Assembly: GCF_030652515.1 (NCBI RefSeq)
Contig: NZ_JAUSAR010000100.1
Span: forward strand, 60,786 to 124,785
Reading direction: 5' to 3'
DNA length: 64,000 nt
Origin: Aquabacterium sp.
GTDB lineage: Bacteria > Pseudomonadota > Gammaproteobacteria > Burkholderiales > Burkholderiaceae_C
The notes under the pieces are model-generated. The model was given only the letters and a program-made list of their open reading frames with translations. It was not told the DNA's origin and did not search any database. The position numbers and the translations under genes were made by a program. Positions 8,111-15,672 of the stretch are shown piece by piece. The first letter of the stretch is position 1; each line of letters opens with the position of its first letter.

Positions 8111-8124
8111 GCGTTGGGCAACGC
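8077..8124 (+). other. attC-like site / 20-bp repeat, copy 2
   Basis: CACCGGTCACCAGCCTAGCT (8077-8096) is the second copy of the repeat at 7087-7106. GCCTAGC (8089-8095) is one base off the R'' consensus, and GTTGGGC (8113-8119) fits R' (GTTRRRY) exactly. The right part, GGTTAACCTGAGCGTTGGGC, resembles the L'-R' end of classical attC sites such as that of aadA cassettes. GCGTTG-GG-CAACGC (8111-8124) is itself a perfect 6-bp palindrome. The site sits at the stop of the broken NTF2-like gene. Confidence 0.4.
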
Positions 8125-8136
8125 AGGGAGACCCGT

Positions 8137-8688
8137 GTGGGATTGGGATGCAGGTTTCGCAGCGCCTTGTGGGCACTAATCCCCAAGACCGTCATGATCA
8201 TGAGCAAGCATGAGCTTGCAAATTACAAGAAGAACACCGTGCCAATCTTCGAACGAGCGTCAGCAGCAGACATCCCCGCACTCAGTGAGTTGCTATCGGT
8301 TCTGTTCGCCCAAGAAATTGAGTTCCAGCCAAACGAGGCAGCTCAATGCAAAGGCTTGTCAGCCATCATCAGCAACCCTGATCTTGGCGTCATCCTGCTT
8401 GCTCGTGAAGGCTCCACCATCTTGGCAATGGTCAACCTGCTGTTCACCGTTTCCACGGCAATCGGTGAGCGTGTCGCGCTTCTCGAGGACATGGTCGTGT
8501 CCCCCAGCGCACGTGGCTCGGGTGTGGGATCGGACTTGCTGAATCACGCCATGGATTTCGCTCGCCTTCACGGCGTCAAACGCATCACCTTGCTCACGGA
8601 TCGCGAGAACACGTCGGCCCAGCGCTTCTATGCAAAGCATGGCTTCTCTCGGTCAACCATGGTCGCGCTGCGGCGGACCATCGGTTGA
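8137..8688 (+). CDS. GNAT-family N-acetyltransferase
   Basis: A GCN5-related acetyltransferase. The acetyl-CoA binding motif A is clear: LLEDMVVSPSARGSGVGSDL, with the R/Q-x-x-G-x-G/A loop as RGSGVG at about residue 130. Motif B follows (ITLLTDRENTSAQRFYAKHG). The acceptor substrate is unknown. Start choice is uncertain. GTG at 8137 has a strong site (AGGGAG, 6 nt away) but adds a 19-residue leader of no obvious use before ATG 8194, which has no clear site. The catalytic domain begins near FERASAADIPALSELLS. It follows an attC-like site and is 15 nt from the CPBP gene. Confidence 0.85.
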   Translation: MGLGCRFRSALWALIPKTVMIMSKHELANYKKNTVPIFERASAADIPALSELLSVLFAQEIEFQPNEAAQCKGLSAIISNPDLGVILLAREGSTILAMVNLLFTVSTAIGERVALLEDMVVSPSARGSGVGSDLLNHAMDFARLHGVKRITLLTDRENTSAQRFYAKHGFSRSTMVALRRTIG

Positions 8689-8703
8689 AGCCTGAGCACT
8701 CCT

Positions 8704-9519
8704 ATGCCGCCTGAGAGAACAACCTTCCCTTCTGCCCCACAAGCGGCTTTCCTGCTGTTGGCTGGATTTGTTCTTCAATACATTCTGGGCGCGGCGCTGT
8801 ATGACTTTCGCGATGCCCTTGGCCTCACCGACGAGCAACTCTTGGCGCTGGCCATGTTGTTGGCCAACGGCATTCTGATCACCGCAGCCATGCACATTCG
8901 GGGAATGGGCTATCGCGAACTTGTGCACCCGAGCAAAGTGTCGCCTTGGTCAGTTTTCATTTTCCTGGTTCCCCCAATACTTCTTCTCATACCGTTCGCA
9001 GTGCTGTTGGACGTTTCACTGATCAGTGCCATTGAATCTGTGCTCCCGATTTCTGCCTGGGAGCAGCAAGCATTCGCCGCCATGGTCAGGCCCACGTTAC
9101 CGGCGTTCATTGCCACTTGTGTGATTGCGCCAGTGGTGGAGGAGATGCTGTTTCGCGGCATCCTGCTGCGATCTTTCCTTGATCGGTACCCACGTGGCTT
9201 GGCCATTGGCTATTCGGCTCTGTACTTTGGGGCCGCTCATCTGAACATCTACCAGTTTCTCCTGGCGTTTCTGCTTGGGCTGTTGATGGGATGGCTCTAT
9301 GAAAGATCTCGTTCATTGATTCCCTGCGTTGCCCTGCACGCAGCGATCAACAGCACTGTCTTTTTATGGGTTGCACCGATGGAAACTGAAGCAAGTCTGG
9401 CCCCGTCTGCCATTCCAGGATCTGTGTGGCTGGCCGCGATTTTCGCGGCGACCATTGGAGCGATCGCCTTGCGCCGCTTGCTTACCTCAAGCGCAAAGAG
9501 CGTGGCGGAGGAAGCTTGA
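8704..9519 (+). CDS. CPBP-family intramembrane metalloprotease
   Basis: A 271-aa membrane protein with about seven or eight hydrophobic segments. The three CPBP (Abi) motifs are present: EExxxR as VVEEMLFRGILLRSF (about residues 147-161), FxxxH as YFGAAHLNIYQF (about 180), and HxxxN/D as ALHAAINS (about 215). These glutamates and histidines form the intramembrane active site of Rce1-like proteases. Bacterial members act in bacteriocin self-immunity or regulated proteolysis. The target here is unknown. It is likely co-transcribed with the GNAT gene 15 nt upstream. Confidence 0.88.
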   Translation: MPPERTTFPSAPQAAFLLLAGFVLQYILGAALYDFRDALGLTDEQLLALAMLLANGILITAAMHIRGMGYRELVHPSKVSPWSVFIFLVPPILLLIPFAVLLDVSLISAIESVLPISAWEQQAFAAMVRPTLPAFIATCVIAPVVEEMLFRGILLRSFLDRYPRGLAIGYSALYFGAAHLNIYQFLLAFLLGLLMGWLYERSRSLIPCVALHAAINSTVFLWVAPMETEASLAPSAIPGSVWLAAIFAATIGAIALRRLLTSSAKSVAEEA

Positions 9520-9658
9520 GATGTACTCAGCAGGCCTTCCTGCATTGAACTTCTCGCAGATGAACGCCATTCAGCAGTGCTTCTTTGCAGTCTGCGCAGG
9601 AGATGCTGACCCAGGTTCTTAGGATCGAGAATCAAACGTAACGCAAAGGGAGAAAAAC

Positions 9659-10057
9659 TTGAATCGCAAACTCATCGCCATGGCCATTTCATTGGTCGTT
9701 GCATCCGCGCTTGGCTGTTCGAAGAAGGCCGCTTCCATTGAAGGCAAATGGGCCATCGATTTGGCACCCATGATCCAGCAAGCCCAGAGCTTGAACGCGT
9801 CCAGCCGTGACATCGAATCCATCAAGGAGACCTTCAGCAGCGGCCGACTGGAAATCGACAGCCAACGCATCACATTGACCATTGAGGGCATCAACGATCA
9901 TGAAGTCAAAGAGTATGTCGTCTCGTCCGTGGAGGGCGCATGCTCTTTGCTGTCGATCCAGTCCTCTGCCAAGCCCCACAAGTATTGCTTGAGCGAAGGT
10001 CGCCTGGAAGTCCATGATCCCAGCACGCCGCTGACGGCTGTCTATCGGCGCCTTTAG
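9659..10057 (+). CDS. Small lipoprotein of unknown function
   Basis: A 132-aa protein starting at TTG 9659 (AGGGAGAAAA, 5-8 nt upstream). The leader ends ASALGC, a lipobox with Cys at residue 20, so the product is a lipoprotein. The mature part, SKKAASIEGKWAIDLAPMIQ and onward, resembles small beta-barrel or lipocalin-like exported domains (an opening xGxWxID pattern), with two further cysteines (SVEGACSLL and HKYCLSEG) that could form a disulphide. It lies 18 nt before the caspase-like gene and is probably in the same transcript. Confidence 0.7.
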   Translation: MNRKLIAMAISLVVASALGCSKKAASIEGKWAIDLAPMIQQAQSLNASSRDIESIKETFSSGRLEIDSQRITLTIEGINDHEVKEYVVSSVEGACSLLSIQSSAKPHKYCLSEGRLEVHDPSTPLTAVYRRL

Positions 10058-10075
10058 ATAACTGCGGAGCAAATC

Positions 10076-10633
10076 ATGCCGAATACCTACTTGCTGAAGC
10101 TCAGCCCAGACTCAACCATCAACGAGTCGGCAACCACTTATCGAAAGTACTACAGCCTTGCCAAAGAGTTCAAGTTCGTGTCGCCCGATCACACCAACCC
10201 GTCAAGCAAGGCGGATTCGAATTGGACGACGTTGAGGACAGGGGTGCTTGAAGGCGTCACGCTGGAGGACACGGTGATCATCGTGGCCCACGGGACCAAG
10301 ACGACGGTTGCCGAAAAAGAGGTGCACGATCTGGCGGTGGCCTTGTCTCGCTGGGGGCTCACGAAGGCAGGTTGCATCATCTTCAAGTGTTGCGATGTCG
10401 GCCGAGCGGACTTCCTGGAGAGGTTCGTGGAAAAAGCTCATTCGATGAAGATGGACATCGGTTTGGTCAAGGGATACCGCGGCACCGCGCACACCATTCC
10501 CCTGTCGAAACCTTACGAGTTCGTCCGCCACAACATGTCGATCAAATCTGGTTCAAAGCGGTACAAGATCGTTCAAGGTAAAAGAGTGACCTACAACCAG
10601 GGGGAGTTGAACATGCTGGCCCTGGAAGACTGA
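10076..10633 (+). CDS. Putative caspase-fold (clan CD-like) cysteine protease or related protein
   Basis: A 185-aa soluble protein of no family I can name. It shows a hydrophobic strand ending in His-Gly (TVIIVAHGT, His72) and, about 33 residues on, a second strand ending in cysteines (GCIIFKCCDVGRADFLERFV, Cys105/Cys106). This H-G ... C order and spacing is what clan CD peptidases (caspases, gingipain, MARTX C80 domain, CHAT) use for the catalytic dyad. No signal peptide, prodomain or transmembrane segment is present. It sits between two lipoprotein genes in one direction with short gaps. Fold assignment is inference from motifs alone. Confidence 0.55.
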   Translation: MPNTYLLKLSPDSTINESATTYRKYYSLAKEFKFVSPDHTNPSSKADSNWTTLRTGVLEGVTLEDTVIIVAHGTKTTVAEKEVHDLAVALSRWGLTKAGCIIFKCCDVGRADFLERFVEKAHSMKMDIGLVKGYRGTAHTIPLSKPYEFVRHNMSIKSGSKRYKIVQGKRVTYNQGELNMLALED

Positions 10634-10697
10634 ACAACATGCTAATTTCGCGGATGGGTAACGCGTGCCGCCACCCAACAAACTCAAAGGTAAAAAA

Positions 10698-11447
10698 ATG
10701 GATCGTCGTCTTTTGTTGATCTCGCTCGCACTTCCTCTTCTGGCAGCTTGTACCACCACGAAGTTTGCAAAGCTTCAGTTCATCCCGGTCAAACAGGCCG
10801 ACCACGAGCGGATCCAGACTTGGCCTGCAACTGGATCACGGGTCACGGTGGAGCTTGGCGAGTCCATGATCAAGACATACTCGGTCGCCACTTTGCCGGC
10901 CATGAAGCTCGCCGCTCGCTTTCGCCACATCACCAACTACCGCGAGACCCTCCGCATGGCATTGGACATCCCAGCAGGAGATTTGGAACTTGCCGGCACA
11001 GACGAAAACGGTGGTAAGTATTACGCTGCAGAGCCTGGCGTTGAACTGTCTTATGAAAGCAAAGGAGCCTTCGCAGATCCGGAGGTGCTGAAGGGCGGCA
11101 TTCATGTGGCCACCAATGGAACGACCTCCGTCTTTTGGTTCTGGCCCGAGGATGCGGTTCCCAATCTCAGCCCCGCGGCAGAACTCAAGGTGGCACCAGC
11201 CACCGTCCAACGCCCGCCCCGAGAGGCGCCATTTCAACGAGAGCTCGTCTACTCAGGAACATCACAATCGACACTGTCCTTGCTGTACAGAGAGTTCAAA
11301 GACAACATGGCGCGGCCCGCATTCTCACAAGACCTCAAGTACGACATCGCCAAAAGCTCGGTGGTCGGCTTCAAAGGCTCCCGTTTCGAGATCATCGAAG
11401 CGGGGAATACAACCATCACGTACCGAATTCTCACCCCACTGCCATGA
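10698..11447 (+). CDS. Lipoprotein of unknown function
   Basis: A 249-aa product starting at ATG 10698. A GTG at 10665 is in frame but would place extra charged residues before the signal. The leader MDRRLLLISLALPLLAAC has a perfect lipobox, with Cys at residue 18. The mature region contains GESMIKTYSVATLPAMKL, NGGKYYAAEPGVELSYESKG and a conspicuous TSVFWFWPEDAVPN. The composition suggests an all-beta exported domain. No family recognised. It lies downstream of the caspase-like gene by 64 nt and may belong to the same unit. Confidence 0.7.
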   Translation: MDRRLLLISLALPLLAACTTTKFAKLQFIPVKQADHERIQTWPATGSRVTVELGESMIKTYSVATLPAMKLAARFRHITNYRETLRMALDIPAGDLELAGTDENGGKYYAAEPGVELSYESKGAFADPEVLKGGIHVATNGTTSVFWFWPEDAVPNLSPAAELKVAPATVQRPPREAPFQRELVYSGTSQSTLSLLYREFKDNMARPAFSQDLKYDIAKSSVVGFKGSRFEIIEAGNTTITYRILTPLP

Positions 11448-11460
11448 AGCTGGGGCACCC

Positions 11461-11745
11461 AAAGCAAACCATGGAGCGAAGTGGCGCCATGCTCATGAAG
11501 CCTCGCTACTCATCGTCATGGCGGGTGAGTGTCCGGATGCCTTGCCGGTGAGTGCAATCGGCGACCACTCCTACTTCGCTTACGTACAAGTGGAGGGCAT
11601 TGACGAGCTGCATGAGGCTTTCAGTCAGCGTGGCGTCACCTTTGTAAAATCATTGCGAGATGAAGCATGGGGCATGCGTGAGTTCGGCATCGAAACCATC
11701 GATGGTCATCGGATGATGTTTGGGCAGGCATGTTTGCCAGCTTGA
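11461..11745 (+). pseudogene. VOC (glyoxalase/bleomycin-resistance) domain protein, N-terminally truncated
   Basis: The frame ending at 11745 encodes only the second half of a VOC protein: IGDHSYFAYVQVEGIDELHE, then GVTFVKSLRDEAWGMREFGI, then DGHRMMFGQ. The paired-beta-alpha motif and the closing metal-ligand region (E-F-G-I-x-T-x-D-G-H-R) are typical. The first beta-alpha-beta-beta-beta module is missing. The surviving part starts just after the preceding lipoprotein stop, and only ATG 11518 could open it (75 aa). This looks like a remnant. VOC genes are also common integron passengers. Confidence 0.6.
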
Positions 11746-11823
11746 GTTCGGCTTGCAAGAGTAAAGTCCTGCCCTCATGCACTTCGTGCGCTTGCGCGGG
11801 TTACCTCTGGTTTTAGCCACGAC

Positions 11824-12381
11824 ATGGGTTGGATCTTTCAAACCGGAGTCACCAAGCGGGCCAAGCAAGTCACCGGGGCAGGCCTGATCGTCATGGTGGC
11901 CGCCATCTACGGTGGCATGAATCGGCGTAATTTCATTCCATCGGACTTGGTCGATGCGCTGGCCATGCCACTTGCCGCCGTCATGGGTGTTTGCGCGCTG
12001 TTTGCGATCTTCTTGGACAAAAACCCCAACGTACATTACAACCAATACGGTCCGCTGCGCCGTCTGTCATTTGTGCTGGTTGGCGCCCTCTTTTTTTCCC
12101 TCATGAGTTGGATGGCGTTTTATTGGGGGGCACCAGCGTTCATCACCCAAATGTGGGGTGACTCCTCTCAGGTCGAGGTCCGCGTTCAAAAAGTTTTTTC
12201 CAAAAGAACTGGACGCGGATGCCACCATCACATCGAGATCAGCGGCCCTGGTCTCGCGGGCCCTGCCCAACCCTGCGTATCCAAAGAAACCTGGCAACAA
12301 GCCAAGGCAGGCGGCCTAGTGCGACTGCAGTTAAGCACCAGCAGCTTGGGCGTTCAAATAGATGACATTGAACAAAAATAG
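11824..12381 (+). CDS. Small inner-membrane protein of unknown function
   Basis: A 185-aa protein with three hydrophobic segments, around residues 17-35, 46-64 and 84-103 (GLIVMVAAIYGG, PLAAVMGVCALFAIF, LSFVLVGALFFSLMSWMAFY). A soluble C-terminal tail follows that includes GRGCHHHIEISGPGLAG and a second Cys at QPCVSKE. I do not recognise a family. It is the last + strand gene of the accessory block. The next gene is on the opposite strand and has normal high-GC codon use. Confidence 0.65.
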   Translation: MGWIFQTGVTKRAKQVTGAGLIVMVAAIYGGMNRRNFIPSDLVDALAMPLAAVMGVCALFAIFLDKNPNVHYNQYGPLRRLSFVLVGALFFSLMSWMAFYWGAPAFITQMWGDSSQVEVRVQKVFSKRTGRGCHHHIEISGPGLAGPAQPCVSKETWQQAKAGGLVRLQLSTSSLGVQIDDIEQK

Positions 12382-12412
12382 GGTGCGCAACGCGGGCTGG
12401 CGCCCTCGCCAA

Positions 12413-13084
12413 TCACAATCCACCGCTGGTCCCTGCCGATTTTGAAGGCCGCCGCACAGCGCGCACCTTGCCGCTTGGGCCGCCACCGCAGTAAAACAAG
12501 GCCGCCCCATCCGACTCCAGCCCACTGACCCCCGTGCCACTGGGCATCGCCAGCCGCTCCAGCACCGCACCGCTTTGCGGGTTGATGCGGCGCAGCTCGC
12601 TTTCGTCACCTTCCCAGGTGCCATGCCACAGGTCGCCATCCACCCAGGTCACGCCCGTGACAAAACGGTTGGATTCGATGGTGCGCAGGACCTTGCCGGT
12701 TTGCGGATCGATCTGGTGGATCTTGCGATCGCGGTATTGCCCCACCCATAAGCTGCCTTCGGCCCAGGTCAGCCCCGAGTCGCTGCCACTGCCGGGTGCA
12801 GGGATGGACGCCACGACCTGGCCGGTGCTCGGGTCGATCTTGTCGATGCGGGTCTCGGCGATCTGGTAGAGGTGGGTGCCGTCAAAGGCCGTGCCTGCAT
12901 CGCAGGCCACGTCCAGCGTGCGCAAGGTGGTGCCTTGGGCTGGATCGAAGGCGACCAGTTTGGCGCCCGTGGCGGCCCAAACGCGGTGGCCGTCGTGCGT
13001 GACGCCGTGGATGCGGTCGCTGCCAGCGAAGGGGCCGTATTCGCGCACGATCTCGGCGGTGCGGGGGAGGGTCTTGGTGGTCAT
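12413..13084 (-). CDS. Cytoplasmic beta-propeller protein (PQQ/YVTN or glutamine-cyclotransferase-like)
   Basis: A 223-aa protein made of short blades with recurring D-P-x-T/Q-G-x-V/T-L turns: FDPAQGTTLRTL, IDPSTGQVVASI, IDPQTGKVLRTI and INPQSGAVLERL. Each is preceded by a W/LWxG strand such as GSLWVGQYRDRKIHQ or GDLWHGTWEGDE. There is no signal peptide, which is unusual because many propellers of this type are exported. It lies 48 nt downstream of the HTH gene and is probably co-transcribed with it, so it may act as a sensor or partner for that regulator. The function is unknown. Confidence 0.75.
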   Translation of the reverse strand: MTTKTLPRTAEIVREYGPFAGSDRIHGVTHDGHRVWAATGAKLVAFDPAQGTTLRTLDVACDAGTAFDGTHLYQIAETRIDKIDPSTGQVVASIPAPGSGSDSGLTWAEGSLWVGQYRDRKIHQIDPQTGKVLRTIESNRFVTGVTWVDGDLWHGTWEGDESELRRINPQSGAVLERLAMPSGTGVSGLESDGAALFYCGGGPSGKVRAVRRPSKSAGTSGGL

Positions 13085-13132
13085 CTCTGGGCTCCTGGTG
13101 ATGCGCCTGGAGGCGGCGCGATGGAGGCCACT

Positions 13133-14362
13133 TTAGTCAAGTGACAGCGCAGCAGGGAGTAACAAGATTGTCGTGAATCCAGCCAGCGGGGGCGACAACC
13201 AGCGGCGCGCGCGTGCCTGCCCGATGGCGCGGACTTGGCCGGTGGACTGCAGCTCGGCCAGCGCACGCTGCACGGTGCGCTGGCTGGCGCCCAGGGCCAG
13301 TGCCAGGGCCGAGGTTGACCAGGCCGCGCCATCAGACAGCAGCGCCACCAGCGAGGCCTGATCGCCATCGATGGGCGGTGCCAGGACCACGACCGCACGC
13401 CCATCGCAAGGCCGAAGGGCAAAGCCCTTGGCCGTGGCCTCGATGCCCGCGAGCCCTGTGACCAAGGCGCGCAGGCGGCCCATCTCGACCCGCAGGCGCG
13501 CCCGGTGGGTTTCGTCGGGGTGGCGGGTGCGGAAAGCCAAGGCGATCAAGGCTGGCCGATCGACATCGCCCGGCCAGGCCTCGGCGAGCATGCGCAACAG
13601 GGTGAACAGCACGGGTCGGCTGGCCAGCGGCAACCAGGCTTTGCCAGCGCGAAGGCCGTGGCGGCAGGCGTCCAGCACCAAGGCGTTCGATTCCACCAGG
13701 GTCGCCACCTCACCCAGCCGCAGTGCCTGCTCGCCATGGGGCGACAGGCGCCGGGCGGCGGGGCGTTCGAGCAAGGCTTGCATCTCCGCCACTTCAGCCA
13801 GCAGGGCGGGCACGCCCGCGCGCAAGGCCGCTTCGTGGGCGTGGGCCAGCGCCGCTTGCGCGGGGCCCATGTCCAGCGAACGCAGTGCCAGTTCAGCCGT
13901 GGACAACTCGGCCACGGTGGCCAGTGCGGGCGGTAAGCCCTGCGTGTTGATCAAGGCCAGCGTGGCAGTGGCCTGGTCGAGCTGGCCCAGCAGCAAGAGT
14001 CGGCGCACGGCGATCAAACGCGCTTGCAGGGCATTGGCGTGGTCCGCGCGTGCTTCCAAGGTGGCGGTGGCGGCGGTCAGCGCGCGCAGTGAGCTTGCGG
14101 GGCCGCTGAGGTCTCGCATGGCCAGGGCCACCTCGGCTTCGGCGACGATGCAACGCGCACGCGCCAGCTCCTCTTTGGCCCCAAAGCCCCGGGCAGCGAG
14201 CCGCAGCAGTTCGCGGGCACGCGGGTGTTCGCCCAGTTGGGCCATGGCGATGCCGCGCAGGGCCAGCGCGGGTGGGTCGTCGCGCAGGGCAACGCGCTTG
14301 AGGGCGCCGAGCGCATCGCCCGCTGCAAGGGCGCGCGCGGCCGCGGCGATCAGGGAGTCCAT
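13133..14362 (-). CDS. Helix-turn-helix protein with a helical-repeat N-terminal region
   Basis: A 409-aa protein. Residues 1-250 are alanine/leucine-rich helical repeats of TPR character (ALALRGIAMAQLGEHPRARE, ARCIVAEAEVALAMRD). Residues about 350-395 form a winged-helix or HTH (ALALALGASQRTVQRALAEL followed by QSTGQVRAIGQ), so it probably binds DNA. The middle holds a conserved-looking block RHPDETHRARLRVEMGRLRA that recalls BTAD-like regulator regions. It forms a pair with the downstream propeller gene and is divergent from the transglycosylase gene by only 29 nt to its upstream ATG. Confidence 0.7.
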   Translation of the reverse strand: MDSLIAAAARALAAGDALGALKRVALRDDPPALALRGIAMAQLGEHPRARELLRLAARGFGAKEELARARCIVAEAEVALAMRDLSGPASSLRALTAATATLEARADHANALQARLIAVRRLLLLGQLDQATATLALINTQGLPPALATVAELSTAELALRSLDMGPAQAALAHAHEAALRAGVPALLAEVAEMQALLERPAARRLSPHGEQALRLGEVATLVESNALVLDACRHGLRAGKAWLPLASRPVLFTLLRMLAEAWPGDVDRPALIALAFRTRHPDETHRARLRVEMGRLRALVTGLAGIEATAKGFALRPCDGRAVVVLAPPIDGDQASLVALLSDGAAWSTSALALALGASQRTVQRALAELQSTGQVRAIGQARARRWLSPPLAGFTTILLLPAALSLD

Positions 14363-14409
14363 GGGGTCATTATCGGTTCAGTAGACTGGGCATGTTTTCT
14401 GGAGTTCTC

Positions 14410-15657
14410 ATGCGATTGCTTTCCCTTCACATCCGGTCTGCCTTGCTGGCGCTGGCGGTCCTGTCAGGCTGTGCTTCTGGTCCTGCCACCCAGGCCCCGC
14501 CAAAAGCCCCCAGCGACGTCGAAGCGCCCATCGAACAGCGCTTCGCGCAGTGGGTGGCGAACTTCCGTGAATCGGCCCGCGCCGCTGGCATCGACGAGGC
14601 CACCTTGCACACTGCGTTGGATGGCGTGCAATTGCGTCATCGCGCCGTGGAGGCGGACCGCGCCCAGCCCGAGTTCACGCGCACCTTGTGGGACTACGTG
14701 GACGGCGTCATCACGCCGCAGCGCGTGGCCACGGGCCAGCAAAAGCTGGTGGAACTCCGCCTGGAGGCCGACGCGGCCAGCACGCGGTATGGCGTGCCCG
14801 GCCCCATCCTGATGGCGGTGTGGGGCATTGAAAGCAATTTCGGCGGCAACTATGGCGATGTGCCCGTCATCGACGCGCTGGCCACGCTGGGCTTCGAAGG
14901 TCGGCGCGAGGCCTGGGCTCGCGGTGAGTTGCTGGCGGCCCTGAAGATCCTGCAGCATGGCGACATCGAACGGCCCCGCATGATCGGGTCATGGGCCGGT
15001 GCCATGGGCCAGACGCAGTTCATGCCGTCGTCCTACCTGGCCTATGCCGTGGATGCCGATGGCGACGGGCGCCGAGACATCTGGGGCAGCATGGCCGATG
15101 TGTTGGCCTCCACCGCCAACTACCTGGCCAAGTCAGGCTGGCGGGCCCATGAGCCTTGGGGCCTGGAAGTGCAATTGCCCGCAGGGTTCGACCCAGCCCG
15201 TGCCGACCCTGCGGTGCAGCAAAGCTCGGCGCAGTGGGCTGCGGAAGGTGTGCGGGCCATGGGTGATGCGCCATGGCCCGCGTTGGCCGATGCCTCGATC
15301 CTGCTGCCAGCGGGGGCGCGTGGGCCGACTTTCATCGTGGGGCGCAACTACCGCGCTGTCCTGCGCTACAACAACTCAACGAGCTACGCGCTCACCGTGT
15401 GCCTGCTGGCCCAGCGCATCGGCGGTGGCCCGGGTGTTCAGGCCGCCTGGCCGTTGGATTTGCGCGCCTTGACGCGTGGCGAGGTGTCGGCCTTGCAAAC
15501 GGCGTTGAACCGGCGCGGTTTTGACAGCGGCACCCCCGATGGTCAGGTGGGCCCCGCCACGCGCCAGGCCTTGCGGGCGTTTCAACGCAGTGTGGGTTTG
15601 CCAGCAGATGGCCATCCCACTGCAGACTTGTTGGGGCGCTTGCAACAGGATCAGTGA
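14410..15657 (+). CDS. Lytic murein transglycosylase B-type lipoprotein with a peptidoglycan-binding domain
   Basis: A 415-aa lipoprotein. ATG 14410 follows GGAG by 5 nt and gives a signal ending VLSGC. The in-frame ATG at 14392 is less well placed. The SLT_2/MltB catalytic domain shows VPGPILMAVWGIESNFGGNY with the catalytic Glu in GIESNFG (about residue 142), and later GAMGQTQFMPSSYLAYAVDA. A C-terminal PG_binding_1 domain is visible as GEVSALQTALNRRGFDSGTP and GPATRQALRAFQ. It cleaves the glycan strands to 1,6-anhydro ends at the outer-membrane face of the periplasm. Confidence 0.93.
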   Translation: MRLLSLHIRSALLALAVLSGCASGPATQAPPKAPSDVEAPIEQRFAQWVANFRESARAAGIDEATLHTALDGVQLRHRAVEADRAQPEFTRTLWDYVDGVITPQRVATGQQKLVELRLEADAASTRYGVPGPILMAVWGIESNFGGNYGDVPVIDALATLGFEGRREAWARGELLAALKILQHGDIERPRMIGSWAGAMGQTQFMPSSYLAYAVDADGDGRRDIWGSMADVLASTANYLAKSGWRAHEPWGLEVQLPAGFDPARADPAVQQSSAQWAAEGVRAMGDAPWPALADASILLPAGARGPTFIVGRNYRAVLRYNNSTSYALTVCLLAQRIGGGPGVQAAWPLDLRALTRGEVSALQTALNRRGFDSGTPDGQVGPATRQALRAFQRSVGLPADGHPTADLLGRLQQDQ

Positions 15658-15672
15658 TGCCTTGGTGGGCGC

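Noticed and set aside
8194..8202. ATG 8194 or 8200 as the sure start of the GNAT gene
   Set aside because: No ribosome-binding site is visible there, whereas GTG 8137 has a strong one. The issue stays open and is noted in the gene entry.
9521..9622. Short 33-residue frame between the CPBP and lipoprotein genes
   Set aside because: No ribosome-binding site, no recognisable similarity, and it starts directly after the CPBP stop. It is probably spacer or remnant DNA.
6053..10666. Shared 12-mer GATGGGTAACGC at about 6053 and 10653 as another site pair
   Set aside because: The match does not extend, neither copy has integron boxes, and a 12-mer pair can occur by chance in a window of this size.
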